Below are positions 48,396 through 59,236 of a stretch of DNA of 64,000 nt, piece after piece; the stretch's first letter is position 1; each line of letters starts with the position of its first letter. This DNA comes from Margaritifera margaritifera (lineage: Eukaryota > Mollusca > Bivalvia > Unionida > Margaritiferidae), in the NCBI GenBank assembly GCA_029931535.1, contig JAQPZY010001157.1, positions 1,048,001 to 1,112,000 of the forward strand. Reading direction: 5' to 3'. A program made the position numbers and the translations under genes. The notes beneath the pieces were generated by a model. It made no database searches and was not told the origin of the DNA. It was given only the letters and a program-made list of their open reading frames with translations.

Positions 48396-48789
48396 CTAAA
48401 TTTTTTGTTTCTTTTTCGTTAATTTTTGTGTGTTTATTCTTCTGGTTAGATACACTAATTGTAAAGTATCAACAGTCAACTTTTTTAGTATGTTTTTAAG
48501 GAGCACTCCCATGATTCTAGCATAGCTGGTCGATTCATTGTCATTGCAGAACTTTTTGAGGTTGTCATATTTGTCCTTCTCGTCCTGCAACTGTGGCACT
48601 CTCATATGAGTTACTAAAATAAGACTGAGCATCTATTTTTATGCCTTCTGGATCCACCAAAAACATTTTATTTTCACCAATTTTGCCATAATATGTCTTA
48701 GTTCTAGCGTCATCAAATGCCATGCCCACGTGTTTTTCTTCAAACAACACCATGTTAAACTTGCATGCAATTCTTATAAATTCTGACAT
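48396..48789 (-). pseudogene. Hypothetical protein of the virus-like block
   Basis: An ATG at 48,789 opens MSEFIRIACKFNMVLFEE and reads to 48,565, with KTYYGKIGENKMFLVDPEG and a tyrosine-rich end; a neighbouring frame carries QLQDEKDKYDNLKKF and VLLKNILKKLTVDTLQ to about 48,400, where a Lys-rich end is found. One frameshift near 48,600. No family recognised. Confidence 0.4.
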
Positions 48790-49007
48790 CTTATATATGT
48801 TATTTACATAAGATCATCTAGCATACAAATCTGAAATTAAGTCAGACCGGGATTAATTGGCATCACAGAAATGCAATACAATCTGTAGAGATGATATTTT
48901 GTCATGTGAGGGCTTGCAATATCAAATGTACCCGTGAGGGCTTGCAATATCAAATGTATCCGTACTTATATAAAGCATGGTCCAGTTAGCGCTGTCAGTG
49001 GATGCTT

Positions 49008-50065
49008 CTAGATGCGAATTGCTGATGCATTCAGTTGCAACTGATCTGCCTCTAAGTTGAAAGCGCCAAATAGCACCTGCCACAGGAAATCTATTCTGAT
49101 AAAAAAATTATTATGAATGCCTGCTGCAGCCCATTTGCTATTTGACTCAGTAGATATGTGGCCAGCAAAAGCCAGATGTGCTCTAAAGGCTGCTGAATAT
49201 TCCGATGATGCAGAGGCTACAAATCCATTGTGATTATCAGAATTGGATGACAGTGATGGAATATGCCAGATCATATATTTTATTCGCTTGGAATCCACAT
49301 GCAGTTTAGTTGTCGCATCTGCATCATCATTTGGCATCATTTGGCACAACCACATTTTTGATTTGAGCAACGGTTGCATTGATTCCAGTGCCTGTAACTT
49401 CAAACATAACTGAATTTACATTGTTAGTAATTCTAAAATCTTCTGGTGCTTGAATAATGACTGGACAATAAGATACCTTCAACAAAAATCTGCCTTGTCT
49501 GCGAACCAAAAACAAAACACAGGGATATACCCACTGGCAGATCCGCAGTAATTCCGATATATCTGTTTATTGTAGCTGGCGCATTAATCAATAATGTTGC
49601 CATCTGCGCTAAGTTTTGTATCTGCATACTCTTTGGTGGCTGCATCTTTTTCAGTTTCTGGCATGGTCAAGTTGTAATTTTTTTAGAATTCATGTTGATG
49701 TCGCCAGTCATAGTTCCTCCAGCTAGCAGCAAAACATATGGTGCTGACACTAACATTTCATTGCCAAGGATTACCAATGCCAAGTTTTGTCCTGCAGAAA
49801 GTAAGAATCCTCGTTGAAAATTTGTATTGGCATCTGTTAACAACACCCTAGCATTTACATACTTATCTGCATACTGTTTATTGACCGCTTTTACATTGTC
49901 TGCTGGTGTAACCACATTTGTAATCTTTTGTGAAAACATTTTTAGTAGTCCAGGCATAGTATAACCAGTTTTAGCAAGCGCTTGTTGAGTTCTGCATCAG
50001 AAATGACTGTTGTTGTGCTCGATTCACCACCACCAATAACTGTACCAAAAGCTGTATAATGACTG

Positions 50066-50095
<30 letters not shown>
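49008..50095 (-). pseudogene. Phage-tail-fibre-like protein, broken
   Basis: Minus frames from the (TA)n spacer leftward: an N-terminal AFGTVIGGGESSTTT and SDAELNKRLLK, then (49,957-49,667) KITNVVTPADNVKAVNKQYA and GGTMTGDINMNSKKIT, then AATKEYADTKLS near 49,640-49,610 and DADATTKLHVDSK near 49,330-49,290, and a C-terminal domain with AAFRAHLAFAGH to a stop at 49,008. GGxMxGxIxMxxxKI followed by DAxxKxYxD is the repeat that marks phage tail-fibre shafts. At least four frame breaks. Presumed role: receptor-binding spike of the virion; inferred. Confidence 0.6.

Positions 50096-50130
<35 letters not shown>
50064..50130. repeat. (TA)n/(CA)n microsatellite between divergent virus-like genes
   Basis: About 28 TA dinucleotides followed by five AC repeats. 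It lies exactly between the start of the fibre-like gene (minus) and the ATPase gene (plus), where a bidirectional promoter would be expected; the expansion has probably grown out of an AT-rich promoter. Confidence 0.85.
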
Positions 50131-50142
50131 TGCTATATAAAA

Positions 50143-50800
50143 ATGAGCATTATCAACTTTGACTCAGAAGACATCAGAAAGTCTAGACATCACTTTTTGT
50201 TTCAAGATTGCCGTTACACGATCGCTGGTCCAACCGGTCGCAGCAAAACCAATTTGCTTTTGAATATGCTGCTTAACAATGGGCTCAATTATGACTGTGT
50301 AGTCATTTACACGCTAAATCCAAATCAAGATAAATACAGGACACTTAGTGACTTTGACAAGGCTCGTAGCAATTCTGCTGTTGCTGATCACAACAAGACC
50401 ACGTGCGACAAAACGTTTACAATATTAGAGCCAGAAGAAATAACACCCATAGTTTTTGACATCAAAATGGACTGCGACAACATGAATAAAATCAACGAAT
50501 ACTTTCCTCTGTCACGAAACAAAAACTGCAATTCTATCTACTTGGCACAATCTTACTACGACGTGCCAAAATACATTCGTTGCAACAAGGATTGTATTGT
50601 TGTTTTCTGGCTTGGACAACCATGACATAGATTCTATTGTGCGCGATCATTGTCATGGCATAGACACTGCTAAATTTAAGCAATGTTACCACGAGGCCAT
50701 TGGTGGCAGCAAACATGATTTTATGACCTTTTATAGAGATGCAAAACATGTTCCTGAAATGTATTGTCACAATTTTGACCAATGTTATTTGCCAGATTAA
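50143..50800 (+). pseudogene. A32/FtsK-type genome-packaging ATPase, frameshifted
   Basis: An ATG at 50,143 begins MSIINFDSEDIRK. The P-loop reads GPTGRSKT (residues 29-36; the Gly before Lys is Ser). The Walker B region VFDIKMDCDNMNKINEYF has lost one of the usual acidic pair, and SIYLAQSYYDVPKYIR (about residues 128-143) is the conserved glutamine-sensor box of poxvirus A32/Polinton packaging ATPases. The frame ends at 50,623; the rest (DIDSIVRDHCHG to HNFDQCYLPD) continues one frame over to 50,800. The total, about 219 codons, is near the family norm. It would pump DNA into capsids; this copy lacks an intact P-loop. Confidence 0.78.
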
Positions 50801-50896
50801 TGTATGGAAACAATGGCCAGATCTTATAATTTGATGCAAATATATTGTACACAATGCCATTTGTATAAGTAGAAGCATCAGAAGACAAAGCTTAAA

Positions 50897-51974
50897 TTAT
50901 GTGTAAATATGTAAAGCAGCAAAGACAATTACGTGGCTGCATACTTGCAGGGAAAATAGTCGAACAGGAAGGAATTTCAGCACAATGTAGCACAAAAACC
51001 AGTTACAACAGCAATAATTGAAACTGTATCTACACATGACAAAAAACAAGACAAGCAAATTAAAGACCAAAAAGTAACAGATGCGGTTTTAGCAAAGATA
51101 TTGCTAGTACTAAATGCTAAACAGAAAAAAACAAGAGAAACTTTCACAAGATCAACTTGATGCATTAAAAGAATTAATCAGACAAAATGAGTCAGCAGAC
51201 AAAGTGCAGCTCGAGGATGTTTTTGAGGATGCAGTGGCATATCCAACAAAATGGCAAATTGTTAAAGAAACACCAACAGAAGCACTTTTTATGAGCCCGC
51301 AAAAAAGCACCGAGAAAGTGGACCCCAAACAGCTAGAGTCATATGAAAGTCCAGTATGAAAATTTAGAAAAGAGTGGTTTGAAAAACACATGCCAGAACA
51401 AGTAAAAGCCAAGATGACCGAAAAGGAAGAGAAAGAACTGTTTTATGGAAAATGGGCAAAATCAGCTGATGACTGTCAATACTCTGAAAGTCTTGATGGA
51501 AAAAATGAAGCCTTGGACCAGTATAGACTATGAGAATTTAAACAGTTATCGTGATCGACTGGCTGAGCTAAATCAGCACTACAGCAGAAGAATTGGATGT
51601 TCTAAATCTTCTGAGCTGAGAGATCTTATTTCAATGGATGTGGACTTGAGAAGATCTCTGGCAAGCAACATAAAAGAACTTGAACACACGCTTCCAGCCA
51701 CTGCTGCAGCCAAATCGAAAAAACTGGCAAGGGCAACAAGCACGGTGGCAATGTGAAATACTTTAAAAATGTGGCAGAATTAGTGTTGCGATTGAAACTA
51801 CTGGCTCTCAGTAAACAAGTGGGCAATGTTGGCATGGAAATTGACAATGAAATCATAGAAATATTTGACCATTTACTTCAAAAAAGCATCATTAGTAATG
51901 CAGAATACAAAGTTTTGCACAACGATCTGATACAGACAATATGTCGCAAACTCTTCTCTTTGATTCCAAGTTAG
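50897..51974 (+). pseudogene. Hypothetical protein between ATPase and penton-like genes
   Basis: Begins MCKYVKQQRQLRG at 50,897; stops and shifts follow. 51,114-51,358 is rich in Lys, Glu and Gln (KLSQDQLDALKELIRQNES); 51,445-51,756 continues helical with NSYRDRLAELNQHYSRRIG; 51,760-51,974 ends NVAELVLRLKLLALSKQ to LFSLIPS. Probably one alpha-helical protein of about 350 residues with three breaks, in the position where Polintons carry a poorly conserved virion or scaffold gene. Family unknown. Confidence 0.45.
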
Positions 51975-52018
51975 CTCAATGAAGCAGCAGTCATTTTACT
52001 GTCAGATATAGCACACCC

Positions 52019-52686
52019 ATGGAGTTATCGCAGGATACTCACTATGAGATCGCTTTAATTTCTGGAACTCGTTTCATAATATTACAGCTAGCAATAACAA
52101 GTCTTTTTATTTTACTTCTGCTAATGATGCAGGAACATTGCTAACCATCATTCCAGGTGCCCACAAGATTGTTGACATTGCTGATGAAATAAAAAGGATG
52201 ATGACAGAAAAAGGTCATGTTGGCAAAAACATAATAATCGAGCCAAACTATTCTATGCTTAAAACATGATTGATGCTTATGGGTGACTACTGAGTTGACT
52301 TTACAATTGAGAACAACTTAAGAAACCTATTAGGTTTTAGAGTGCGAATTCTACAAGAAAATGGTGTTTACGACAACTTTCCCATAAACAAAAGCGACGT
52401 AAACAGCTTACTCATAAATTGTTCCATAGCTGAATGATCATTTGACACGCTAGGAGGTCATAGGCATGTCATTTTTAGCTTCAGTCCAAATGTGCCACCA
52501 GGATCATCGATGACCATAAAGCCGTCGCCGCTCATTTATTATCCAATCAACAATGTCTACAGCATACCAGAAATCACAATGTCAATCACTGACCAATCTG
52601 GAGACAACGTCAACCTTAATAATGAGTGAGTCACATTTTATCCGCATTTGTGACGGCTAGCCAAACTATGTAACCGGGTTGTATAA
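52019..52686 (+). pseudogene. Penton-like minor capsid protein, broken
   Basis: ATG at 52,019 (MELSQDTHYEIALIS), then frames with NNKSFYFTSANDAG, HKIVDIADEIKRMM, LRNLLGFRVRILQENGVY, SFSPNVPPGSSMTIKPSP and ITMSITDQSGDNVNLNNE. The PPG..I..P.PLIYYP element followed by I.D..G..V(N)..GE matches the C-terminal signature of Polinton/adintovirus penton-like (vertex) proteins as I know them. A TGA interrupts just after NLNNE; the original end is near 52,686, overlapping the next start. At least four disruptions. Confidence 0.55.
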
Positions 52687-53131
52687 ATGAAGCCAATACA
52701 AATTAAGCACAAAAAGATCATAGGAGGATTTTATTCAACACTGTTCTCAAAGGCTCTAAGGCAGTGTCTGGCATAGTCAAACGAATTGCTCCACTTGCCT
52801 TTGATGCCGCAAAAAGTGCCACTTCAGCAGTAGGATAAGCAGTTGGAAAAACAATTGCAGACAAGATTAAGGGGATGCCAGTGTCACAGCAAACTATTAT
52901 GCTACAGCCACCTGTTACATTGGAGTCGGTCACAAAAATCATCAAGGAAATTGCACCATCAAAAGAAGCTGAACATGTAATGACTAGTACTGCCAAAGAA
53001 AATATTGTCTAAGCACGGTGAAGAAATTATTAATGAACTTGAGACGCACAGGTCAGCAGCCAATACGAGCAACAGGGTCAAATATGGCAGGATCTAGTCT
53101 AAAAAAAATTCTGTGTCACAAGGATGTATAA
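52687..53131 (+). pseudogene. Small virion protein, adenovirus pVI/pX-like position
   Basis: ATG at 52,687 overlaps the preceding stop. Reads MKPIQIKHKKIIGGFYSTLF, then alternates frames: KTIADKIKGMPVSQQ, VTLESVTKIIKEIAPSK, and a basic end with IRATGSNMAGSS and KILCHKDV before TAA. Amphipathic, Gly/Ala/Lys-type composition in the place where adintoviruses encode membrane-active or core proteins. Assigned by position and composition only. Confidence 0.4.
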
Positions 53132-53133
53132 GC

Positions 53134-54235
53134 ATGCTGTCTAGATATACACCAGAATACTTCAAGCTTTTTGATGAAGCACCAACTGACGAGTCAACAA
53201 CTGAGTAAAAATATGTCGAATACTTGGACAAGGACTCGCGTCAAATGAACAAACCTTGAACAAGAATTATTGACACTCGAGATGAAGATGTTTATTTGCT
53301 GTCTCATAAAGTTTTTCTTGAAGTCAGAGGTTATTTGCTAAGTAATGCTGCTCCACTCGCCAATCTTCTTGCTGAGACAAATGTGCGCTAACAAACGATG
53401 GCTGGAGTTTGTTTAAGACAGCGTGATATCAACTTAATAATCAGACAGTTGAGGACATTAGCAACTATCTACCTGCTGCCATCTCCATCATGAATTTGAT
53501 TTCAATGAGCGATGACCACAGCAGAAACTCAGCAACAGGCATGTTTTGGTACAAGGACACGAGTGATCATGCAAATAGCAACAAGTATAAGTAAGGCATT
53601 GCAGTTCTTCCTGATGCTGTTTCTGTTATGGCTGGGCCAACTGAGGCTTAAATTTGTACTGCCATTCGCAATGCTTTTATCGATCCAGTAAATGGAAATT
53701 ATAATGATCTTGGTTTTGCAGTAAGGCACCATCTCATGCATGGTCATAATGAAGTTTGTATGCTTCTGCCACTAAGCTCCATTAGATACAGTTTTTAGGT
53801 GTTAAGCAGACGCTGGTTTTGGAATGAGCTGATCCTAATACTTACACGCATCATGAAGTTGCTGGTTTTGACGGACAATTCATTTTTTTTTTACAAAGTT
53901 ATTGCTTTGGATGCCAAAGATAACGCCCTCTATTTATCATGCGCTAGAACTGGATAACCTTTTGTCCAGAGCAATTTCGTGCCTACAAAAGTGTTACACT
54001 GTACTTATCAGCGCAATTATCTGTCATATGGAGAACAGCCACTTTGCCTGGCAACGAACTACCATGACATGTCTTTATAGACTTTCAAGGTGCCACAAGA
54101 GGTGAAGACCAAGAGACAAGCAGCCAGGTATTTGACAACTTGGGGCTGACTCGTATTGCTGTAAGAGTCTATAGTAGGCAATATCCAGAACATGAGCTTG
54201 AGTGTAATTTTGCACCACTAAGTAGAAAATATTGA
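53134..54235 (+). pseudogene. Polinton/adintovirus-like major capsid protein, broken
   Basis: ATG at 53,134 opens MLSRYTPEYFKLFDEAP; later segments are DEDVYLLSHKVFLEVRGYL (N-terminal jelly-roll start), MSDDHSRNSATGMFWYKDT, NGNYNDLGFAVRHHLMHG, CMLLPLSSIRYSF, LCLATNYHDMSL, and a C-terminal TRIAVRVYSRQYPEHELEC and NFAPLSRKY before TGA at 54,233. The order and the LPLSHI-type box fit Polinton double-jelly-roll capsid proteins. The locus spans about 367 codons, shorter than typical, so deletions are likely; at least six stops or shifts are visible. Confidence 0.6.
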
Positions 54236-54254
54236 CACATGTATTTTATGCTTC

Positions 54255-54345
54255 TGGAAGCAACCCTTAAAAAAATCCAATCCTAAATCAAGCTAGCAAA
54301 CCCTGCAGATAAATTAATTATCATCTAGAAAACTGCATATAGTGA
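54255..54345. repeat. Empty copy of a minisatellite-bearing element
   Basis: CAATCCTAAATCAAGC joined directly to TAGCAAACCCTGCAGATAAAT and AATTATCATCTA. In reverse orientation the same two flanks border the long array at 57,490-57,690, but here the array between them is gone. Confidence 0.6.
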
Positions 54346-57300
54346 TGGTGAGAAATTTGCTACATAATGAAACATTTCTGGTCTATAAAATCATTAATTT
54401 GCATATCAAATCAATAACCTTTACATGTTTGGAAAGGTATTGAAATTCCCTGTCTATTAGTTATTTTATTTTAGCTTTTTATTGCATTGGTATATTAACC
54501 CTAGGGAATTATGCAGGTGCACTGCGGATGTTGTTATATGTTTGCAAGTTTTTGACAATTTAGACCTATGTACTTAATTGCATGTATTTGTTGGTACCTA
54601 ATGAATATTAATGAATTTATAATGCACAAACTGATCAACGAATAACCTTAACTATGTAATGTGAATATTGATATCTCACATTAGTGAAAAGTTATGGCTG
54701 ATTAAAAGTTTGGTGGAATTTTTTTTTATACAAAAACCAACAATTTAATAAAAAGAATTCATATACCAGTATTTTATTTAGTTTTAATATATATACAAAC
54801 ATGAACAAGGTTTTTGCAATGTTCATAAAATCAATTTTAACAAACAAGAGTGAATTCATACATGAAATCAAAAGCTAAATGTACAGCAATATGTCAACCA
54901 ACCAAATCAATATCAAAATACAATTTAACTACCATCATGTATATAGAACAAAACTTATTATGCAGCACTGGATATAAATAAGAATATTTCATTTGTTTAA
55001 ACATTCCAGGAAACAAACCTCTCTGGTGAAATATAAAAATGTTAATGTGTTAAAATGGTTAATGTTGTTCAAAAATGTTAAACATTATGGTACTGCATTT
55101 AAAGTTTTGTTCAGTATATATAGTTCATGATGAAATGTGGTTTTCCGCAACAGAGATCTAATTCGGTACCGCGACAGTAGCGGCGGTTATTTCCCTTGTT
55201 TACAGTCTGGAGACTGGATTACTGATCACAAAATATGCACATAACTTATTTGAGGTAATATTAGCACAGGTCTACCATGGCAGCCTTGTTCTCAAACAGG
55301 CTCCAAGTTTAAGTTTGAACCATCGCAATTTAGCTCTTTAATTCGGGAAATTTAATTGCAAGTAATACCAATACATGTGCAGCAAGTGATCACAGAACCC
55401 TGGATATAACTGTTGCGATAAAAAATTAGGGAGTTATTATGCTGGTGAGTAAAATCAAGATTATATTGTATTTTGCCAGTTTACGTGACTACAATTTGTC
55501 AGCTGGTTGAAAATTGTTGTGGTGCAGTTTTGCACGCACGATTTAATAAGTCAAATGAGATGACCTAGTAATCTTGCTCTACATAATCATTGAGACTACA
55601 ATTTTGCATATCATTATTATTTACTGCTGCGCCTGCCAAACTGCAGTTCTAGATGCAATGTTGTCAGTTATTGACAATAGGATGACGAGATTATTAAATT
55701 ACATACAAGCTTGTCAATCTCATTTCCATTTTTGTTAGGGACTGTTTTTCTTCATCTCGCATATCAAATTCTACAATTGTCCTTATGCAGTGAACTTTAA
55801 CTGAGGCAAGTTTAGAGGTTGTGTACATGTAGGTATGCTTCTAATTTTTATATTTTTCATTTCTTTTTTTAAAAGTGGCAGTGATTCTATTTCATGGGTT
55901 TCAAGGAATAAAGTGAGTAATTTCATTGCTTTTTTAAAGATGTAAAGTACTGAACATTTGACAGATATGATGTTGCAGCCCTTTCAAAATGGATGGTAAA
56001 ACTAAAATTTATGATCTCTAAAGGAATCAGTCATGAATAATACTTAGAGATGTTTCTAAGTCTTGTGAAGTGATTTTGGAATGTTGAACTAAAAAATGAA
56101 ATGCTTTTGCCAAATAGGTAAATAGTCATATTTTTTGTCCAGGTTACACAGTACATGTTGCTGTAATCTATTTCAGTGGATGGTACCTGAATCATACAAG
56201 AAGCAGGGGAGGATGCATTATTTTATTGTGAAAGGATTTGTTTAGAAGAGGTGGTTCAGTGTATTTCAAATGACTAACATTCTTGCTTTTCATCTAAAAG
56301 TGTATTGATTTTAACAGATGGGCAGGGGGAACCTAACCATTTGACAACAATACCCCCCCACCCAATGGATTTCTATATGGAAGTGAAGTAAAATGTGTCT
56401 AAAGTCATCCAGAAAAATGTGAAGATTTTCCCACATGTTCGAGAATACGGTTGTGAGAGATTCCTTACACTGAATAGCTTGTCTTTCTGTGGATCAGCCT
56501 GAATTTCTGGATTCTTTCCTTAATAATTCATTGGATATGATCCAGATCATACACCCACCAAGTCTCCTTTATTTGCTCTATGTGCAACAATTTTGCAAGG
56601 AAAGCAGTATGCTTAATTTAAAAAAGACAATGTAACAGCTAATGAGATGTATTTTGTGTATGAAGCGCTATTACAAAAGAAATCGAACGCCATATCAGTA
56701 CATCATGGTACTCTATTGAGAGGTTTCATTTTAACAAACTTTAAAATGTTATGATATAAACTACTGGTATATTGCTCAAGTGTACCAAAGAATGTTTAAC
56801 TTTGATAAATACTATTTCAAGCAATTATGATAAATACTGTTTCAAACAATTACGAATTTGCATTAATTCCTTCCACTTTGTTTCCTTTGATTTATTCACA
56901 GATTTTTGAGGTCCCCAGTGAAACTGCATGATTAATAGCAAACAAAGCTTGAGTATGTGTAATGAATTCTCTAGAAAGGGTGCATATGTAAAACTATATA
57001 CATGGCTCAAAATTAGGATTTTTTTCCACTAACCCACAGGATCAGCAAAATAATATTGGTACTGATCCTGCCTAAATTTCACTGATCCTGCTAAAATCAA
57101 ACAGAAGCCAATTCAGTTTCTAATTCAACATTTATTATTCATTAACATCGACTCAAAACAATAACAATTGTATTCTGCCAACAAGACTCGATAATCAAGT
57201 ACCACGCACACTTTCGTATTTCTCCGAATACTAAGTTCAGCAGGTGCACAATAGCACAGCCTCTCCTGGGTCATACTTTAGCCATTTGTATTAATTTTCC

Positions 57301-57489
57301 CTGCATTTCTGGTACTTTGTTAGTCTCTTCTCTTGATATTTGTGATTGCACTTTCACTTGTCATTAATTTCTGTGATTTTGATGGCAGCTGTACCTCTTG
57401 CAAATACTTCTACATGTTTACAATTGTCACATCACAATGCACTGAAAGTTCATCAGCAACAATATAAATATTAAAACATTGTTCGGTAT
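54346..57489. other. Receptor intron, no gene recognised
   Basis: AT-rich, with a small patch at 57,030-57,100 repeating ACTGATCCTGC. No PolB, integrase or protease motif was seen on either strand to the right of the capsid block. Confidence 0.4.
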
Positions 57490-58025
57490 AATTCAGTTTC
57501 ATAGATGATAATTCATTTATCTGCAGGGTTTGCTAGCAAGATCACACAAATAAACTGTTCTTGCATGTTGCCAAATTTCTTCTACAAGCTCACTGTGAGC
57601 TCCCACATAGTCTGCTATTTACAGTTAAGATCGTAACAAGCTTATAGTGAGCTCGTTGCAAGCTTGATTTAGGATTGCATTTTTATAAGGAAATCGACAG
57701 TGCATCATGAGTTTGTATACTCATTGCAAGCTTGCTGCAAGCTTACACATGCAAAGTTTTAGCGAGCTTCCTACTAGTCAGTTGACAGCGCGTTGTGAGC
57801 TTGTATGCTCATTGCAAGCTTGCTGCAAGCTCACGCATGCAAAGTTTTAGTGAGCTTGCTAGAAGCTCATTGAAAGCTTGCAATGAGCGTGTTTAAGCTT
57901 GTTGCGAGCTCACCACGGCTTTGTACTAATTCCAATTCTGGCTTCCATGTGCTATACAGCGAAGTTGTGGGCTCGCGCGTGCAAAGTTTCAGCAAGGTTG
58001 TTATCGTCTTGAAATAAGCTTGTCA
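57490..58025 (+). repeat. Minisatellite of CAAGCTTGC words within a dispersed element
   Basis: Units of about 85 bp at roughly 57,700 and 57,785 share GAGCTTGTATGCTCATTGC, AAGCTTGCTGCAAGCTCAC, GCATGCAAAGTTTTAG and TGAGCTTGCT; many shorter AAGCTTG/CAAGCTT words occur from 57,590 to 58,020. The flanks (57,490-57,540 and 57,660-57,690) match the empty copy at 54.26-54.34 kb in reverse orientation. Confidence 0.65.
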
Positions 58026-58843
58026 TTTTTGTAGGAAAGTGTAAAGGGTGTAAATTGGCGGCAGCAACACAGGCACGAGTGGAAATGTTTAATACATTTT
58101 GTGTGTACTCTACCATATGAACAACACAACAACAAATATTAGACTCTGCAAAACGCTAATGATCTCATTCCTATAGTGTTGGTACATTTTGACTCTGAAA
58201 GATAGCCATATGTGATATGCGCATCCCATTTCAGTGGACTCTGCGACACAGCAAATGTCTTTATGCCTATGAGGTCAGAAACAGCGGCAAGACATTTAAC
58301 ATTCTGAATAATGAAAAGACAAATTTTACTTTGTATTCTTGTTCACAACAAATTCTTTTTTCTAAAGTAAACTTCTTTGCTCCATCAAATAATGTATAAA
58401 CCTGCATAAAATACTGTCTTTCTATAGCTACATACTTGCCAATAATCAACCATATTTGTTTCCACTAATCTTTTCTGATTAGAAATGAGAAAAGTGATCC
58501 ATCGGTGGTGGTGGTGGTGGGGGGGGGGGGGGGGTAGGAGAATCCCCAAATCCCACACTTAGGATCAGAAATTGTGTGCAGCAACTCAGCAAAACCTCGT
58601 TTCTGTCCAATAATTCTGACCCACAGGTGAGGTTCCCTATCCTACACCAATGCATATGATGAATTACATTAGTCTTACCTGCCAAACAAGCTAAGAATTA
58701 CATTAAATAAAAAGTCGAAAACTTTAACACAACATCTTGACATTGTTGATACCAATACCCTCTGGGACCTTCCTTCACTATTACTGCTGAAAACATGATA
58801 ACTCGGTCTTTCTCATTCCTAAGAATAAGAATAGGATTCTTAC
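58026..58843. other. Receptor intron; GGT/G-run microsatellite
   Basis: (GGT)n then a run of about 16 G at 58,505-58,533. Otherwise no feature recognised. Confidence 0.45.
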
Positions 58844-59236
58844 TTGCAAATGTCCTGCGATGCATTGATGTGGGTTCATACCACTGGGTACCAACGTATG
58901 CTCGCACTTTACAGCGGAATGTAATGCCATCATCATCCAAGCTTGTCATGTTGTAGTACATACTAGATGTCCGGGTGTAGGAACAACTAGCTTGTGTAAC
59001 TGGGTCCTGGACTATATCAGTGGGTACAGTTGGAGTGAATGTCATAAAGTCAGAGGATGGTCCCATCAGCGATGATCTTTCCCACATGATTTGAACATTG
59101 GAATCACCTCCAATATTAGCGGTACATCTGTACGTAATTTTGGTGCCCACATTAAGTTTACTATCATTGCTCAGTTGAAGCTGAATTCCTTTGTCTTCGT
59201 ACAGAGCATCTGTTATTCGAACATCATTAGGAGCAG
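58844..59236 (-). CDS. Exon: Ig-like domain of the receptor
   Basis: This 393-nt exon carries 130 codons in phase 1-1, the usual arrangement for Ig-domain exons. The acceptor follows TTTTTTCACAG and the donor is CAA|GTAAGAAT. Residues numbered within the exon: YRC with Cys37, IMWER with Trp51, and DDDGITFRC with Cys108, the usual B-strand Cys, C-strand Trp and DxGxxxxC F-strand pattern of an Ig fold. A third cysteine (Cys84) is extra. Asn95 in NMT and Asn23 in NDS are possible N-glycosylation sites. The exon ends near RRTFA, leading to the stalk. It needs an upstream exon ending with one base, which should lie above the window; I found no Ig exon between 59.3 and 64 kb. Confidence 0.8.

Larger units (their letters stand above)
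46300..54240. mobile_element. Decayed Polinton/Maverick (adintovirus-like) capsid-gene block
   Basis: At least nine adjacent gene relics in two divergent sets meeting at a (TA)n spacer near 50.1 kb. Plus strand: packaging ATPase, hypothetical, penton-like, small virion-type and major capsid genes with almost no spacing (stop and start overlap as TAAATG at 52,684-52,689; two bases separate the next stop and start at 53,131-53,134). Minus strand: tail-fibre-like, three hypothetical proteins and an intact 2-TM ORF. These families together define the virion module of Polintons. PolB, retroviral-type integrase and adenovirus-type protease were not seen, nor TIRs. Nearly all genes carry stops or frameshifts, so the copy is dead. 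Confidence 0.72.
3264..59236 (-). other. Ig-superfamily receptor gene with ITIM-type tail (gene span, 5' end outside window)
   Basis: Six minus-strand exons were found by reading acceptors (pyrimidine tract plus CAG or TAG) and donors (GTAAG, GTATA, GTAGG or GTTGG). Their phases chain without conflict: the Ig exon ends with 1 nt; 39-nt stalk (2+36+1); 120-nt TM exon (2+117+1); 25-nt microexon (2+21+2); 49-nt exon (1+48); terminal exon in phase 0 to a stop. Six phase matches in a row are unlikely by chance. Order is Ig domain, Ser/Thr stalk, single TM helix, basic stop-transfer, proline-rich segment, two ITIM-type motifs. This is a type I surface receptor acting at the plasma membrane. Ligand unknown; no orthologue recognised. 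Introns are 0.5-23 kb and full of transposons. Additional or alternative exons cannot be excluded. Confidence 0.78.

Noticed and set aside
49942..50130. ORF with YIYIYIYI repeat as a membrane protein
   Set aside because: The repeat is the (TA)n microsatellite read in frame.
58479..58685. Proline-rich small protein (minus frame)
   Set aside because: The proline run is the (GGT)n/G microsatellite on the opposite strand; no other support.
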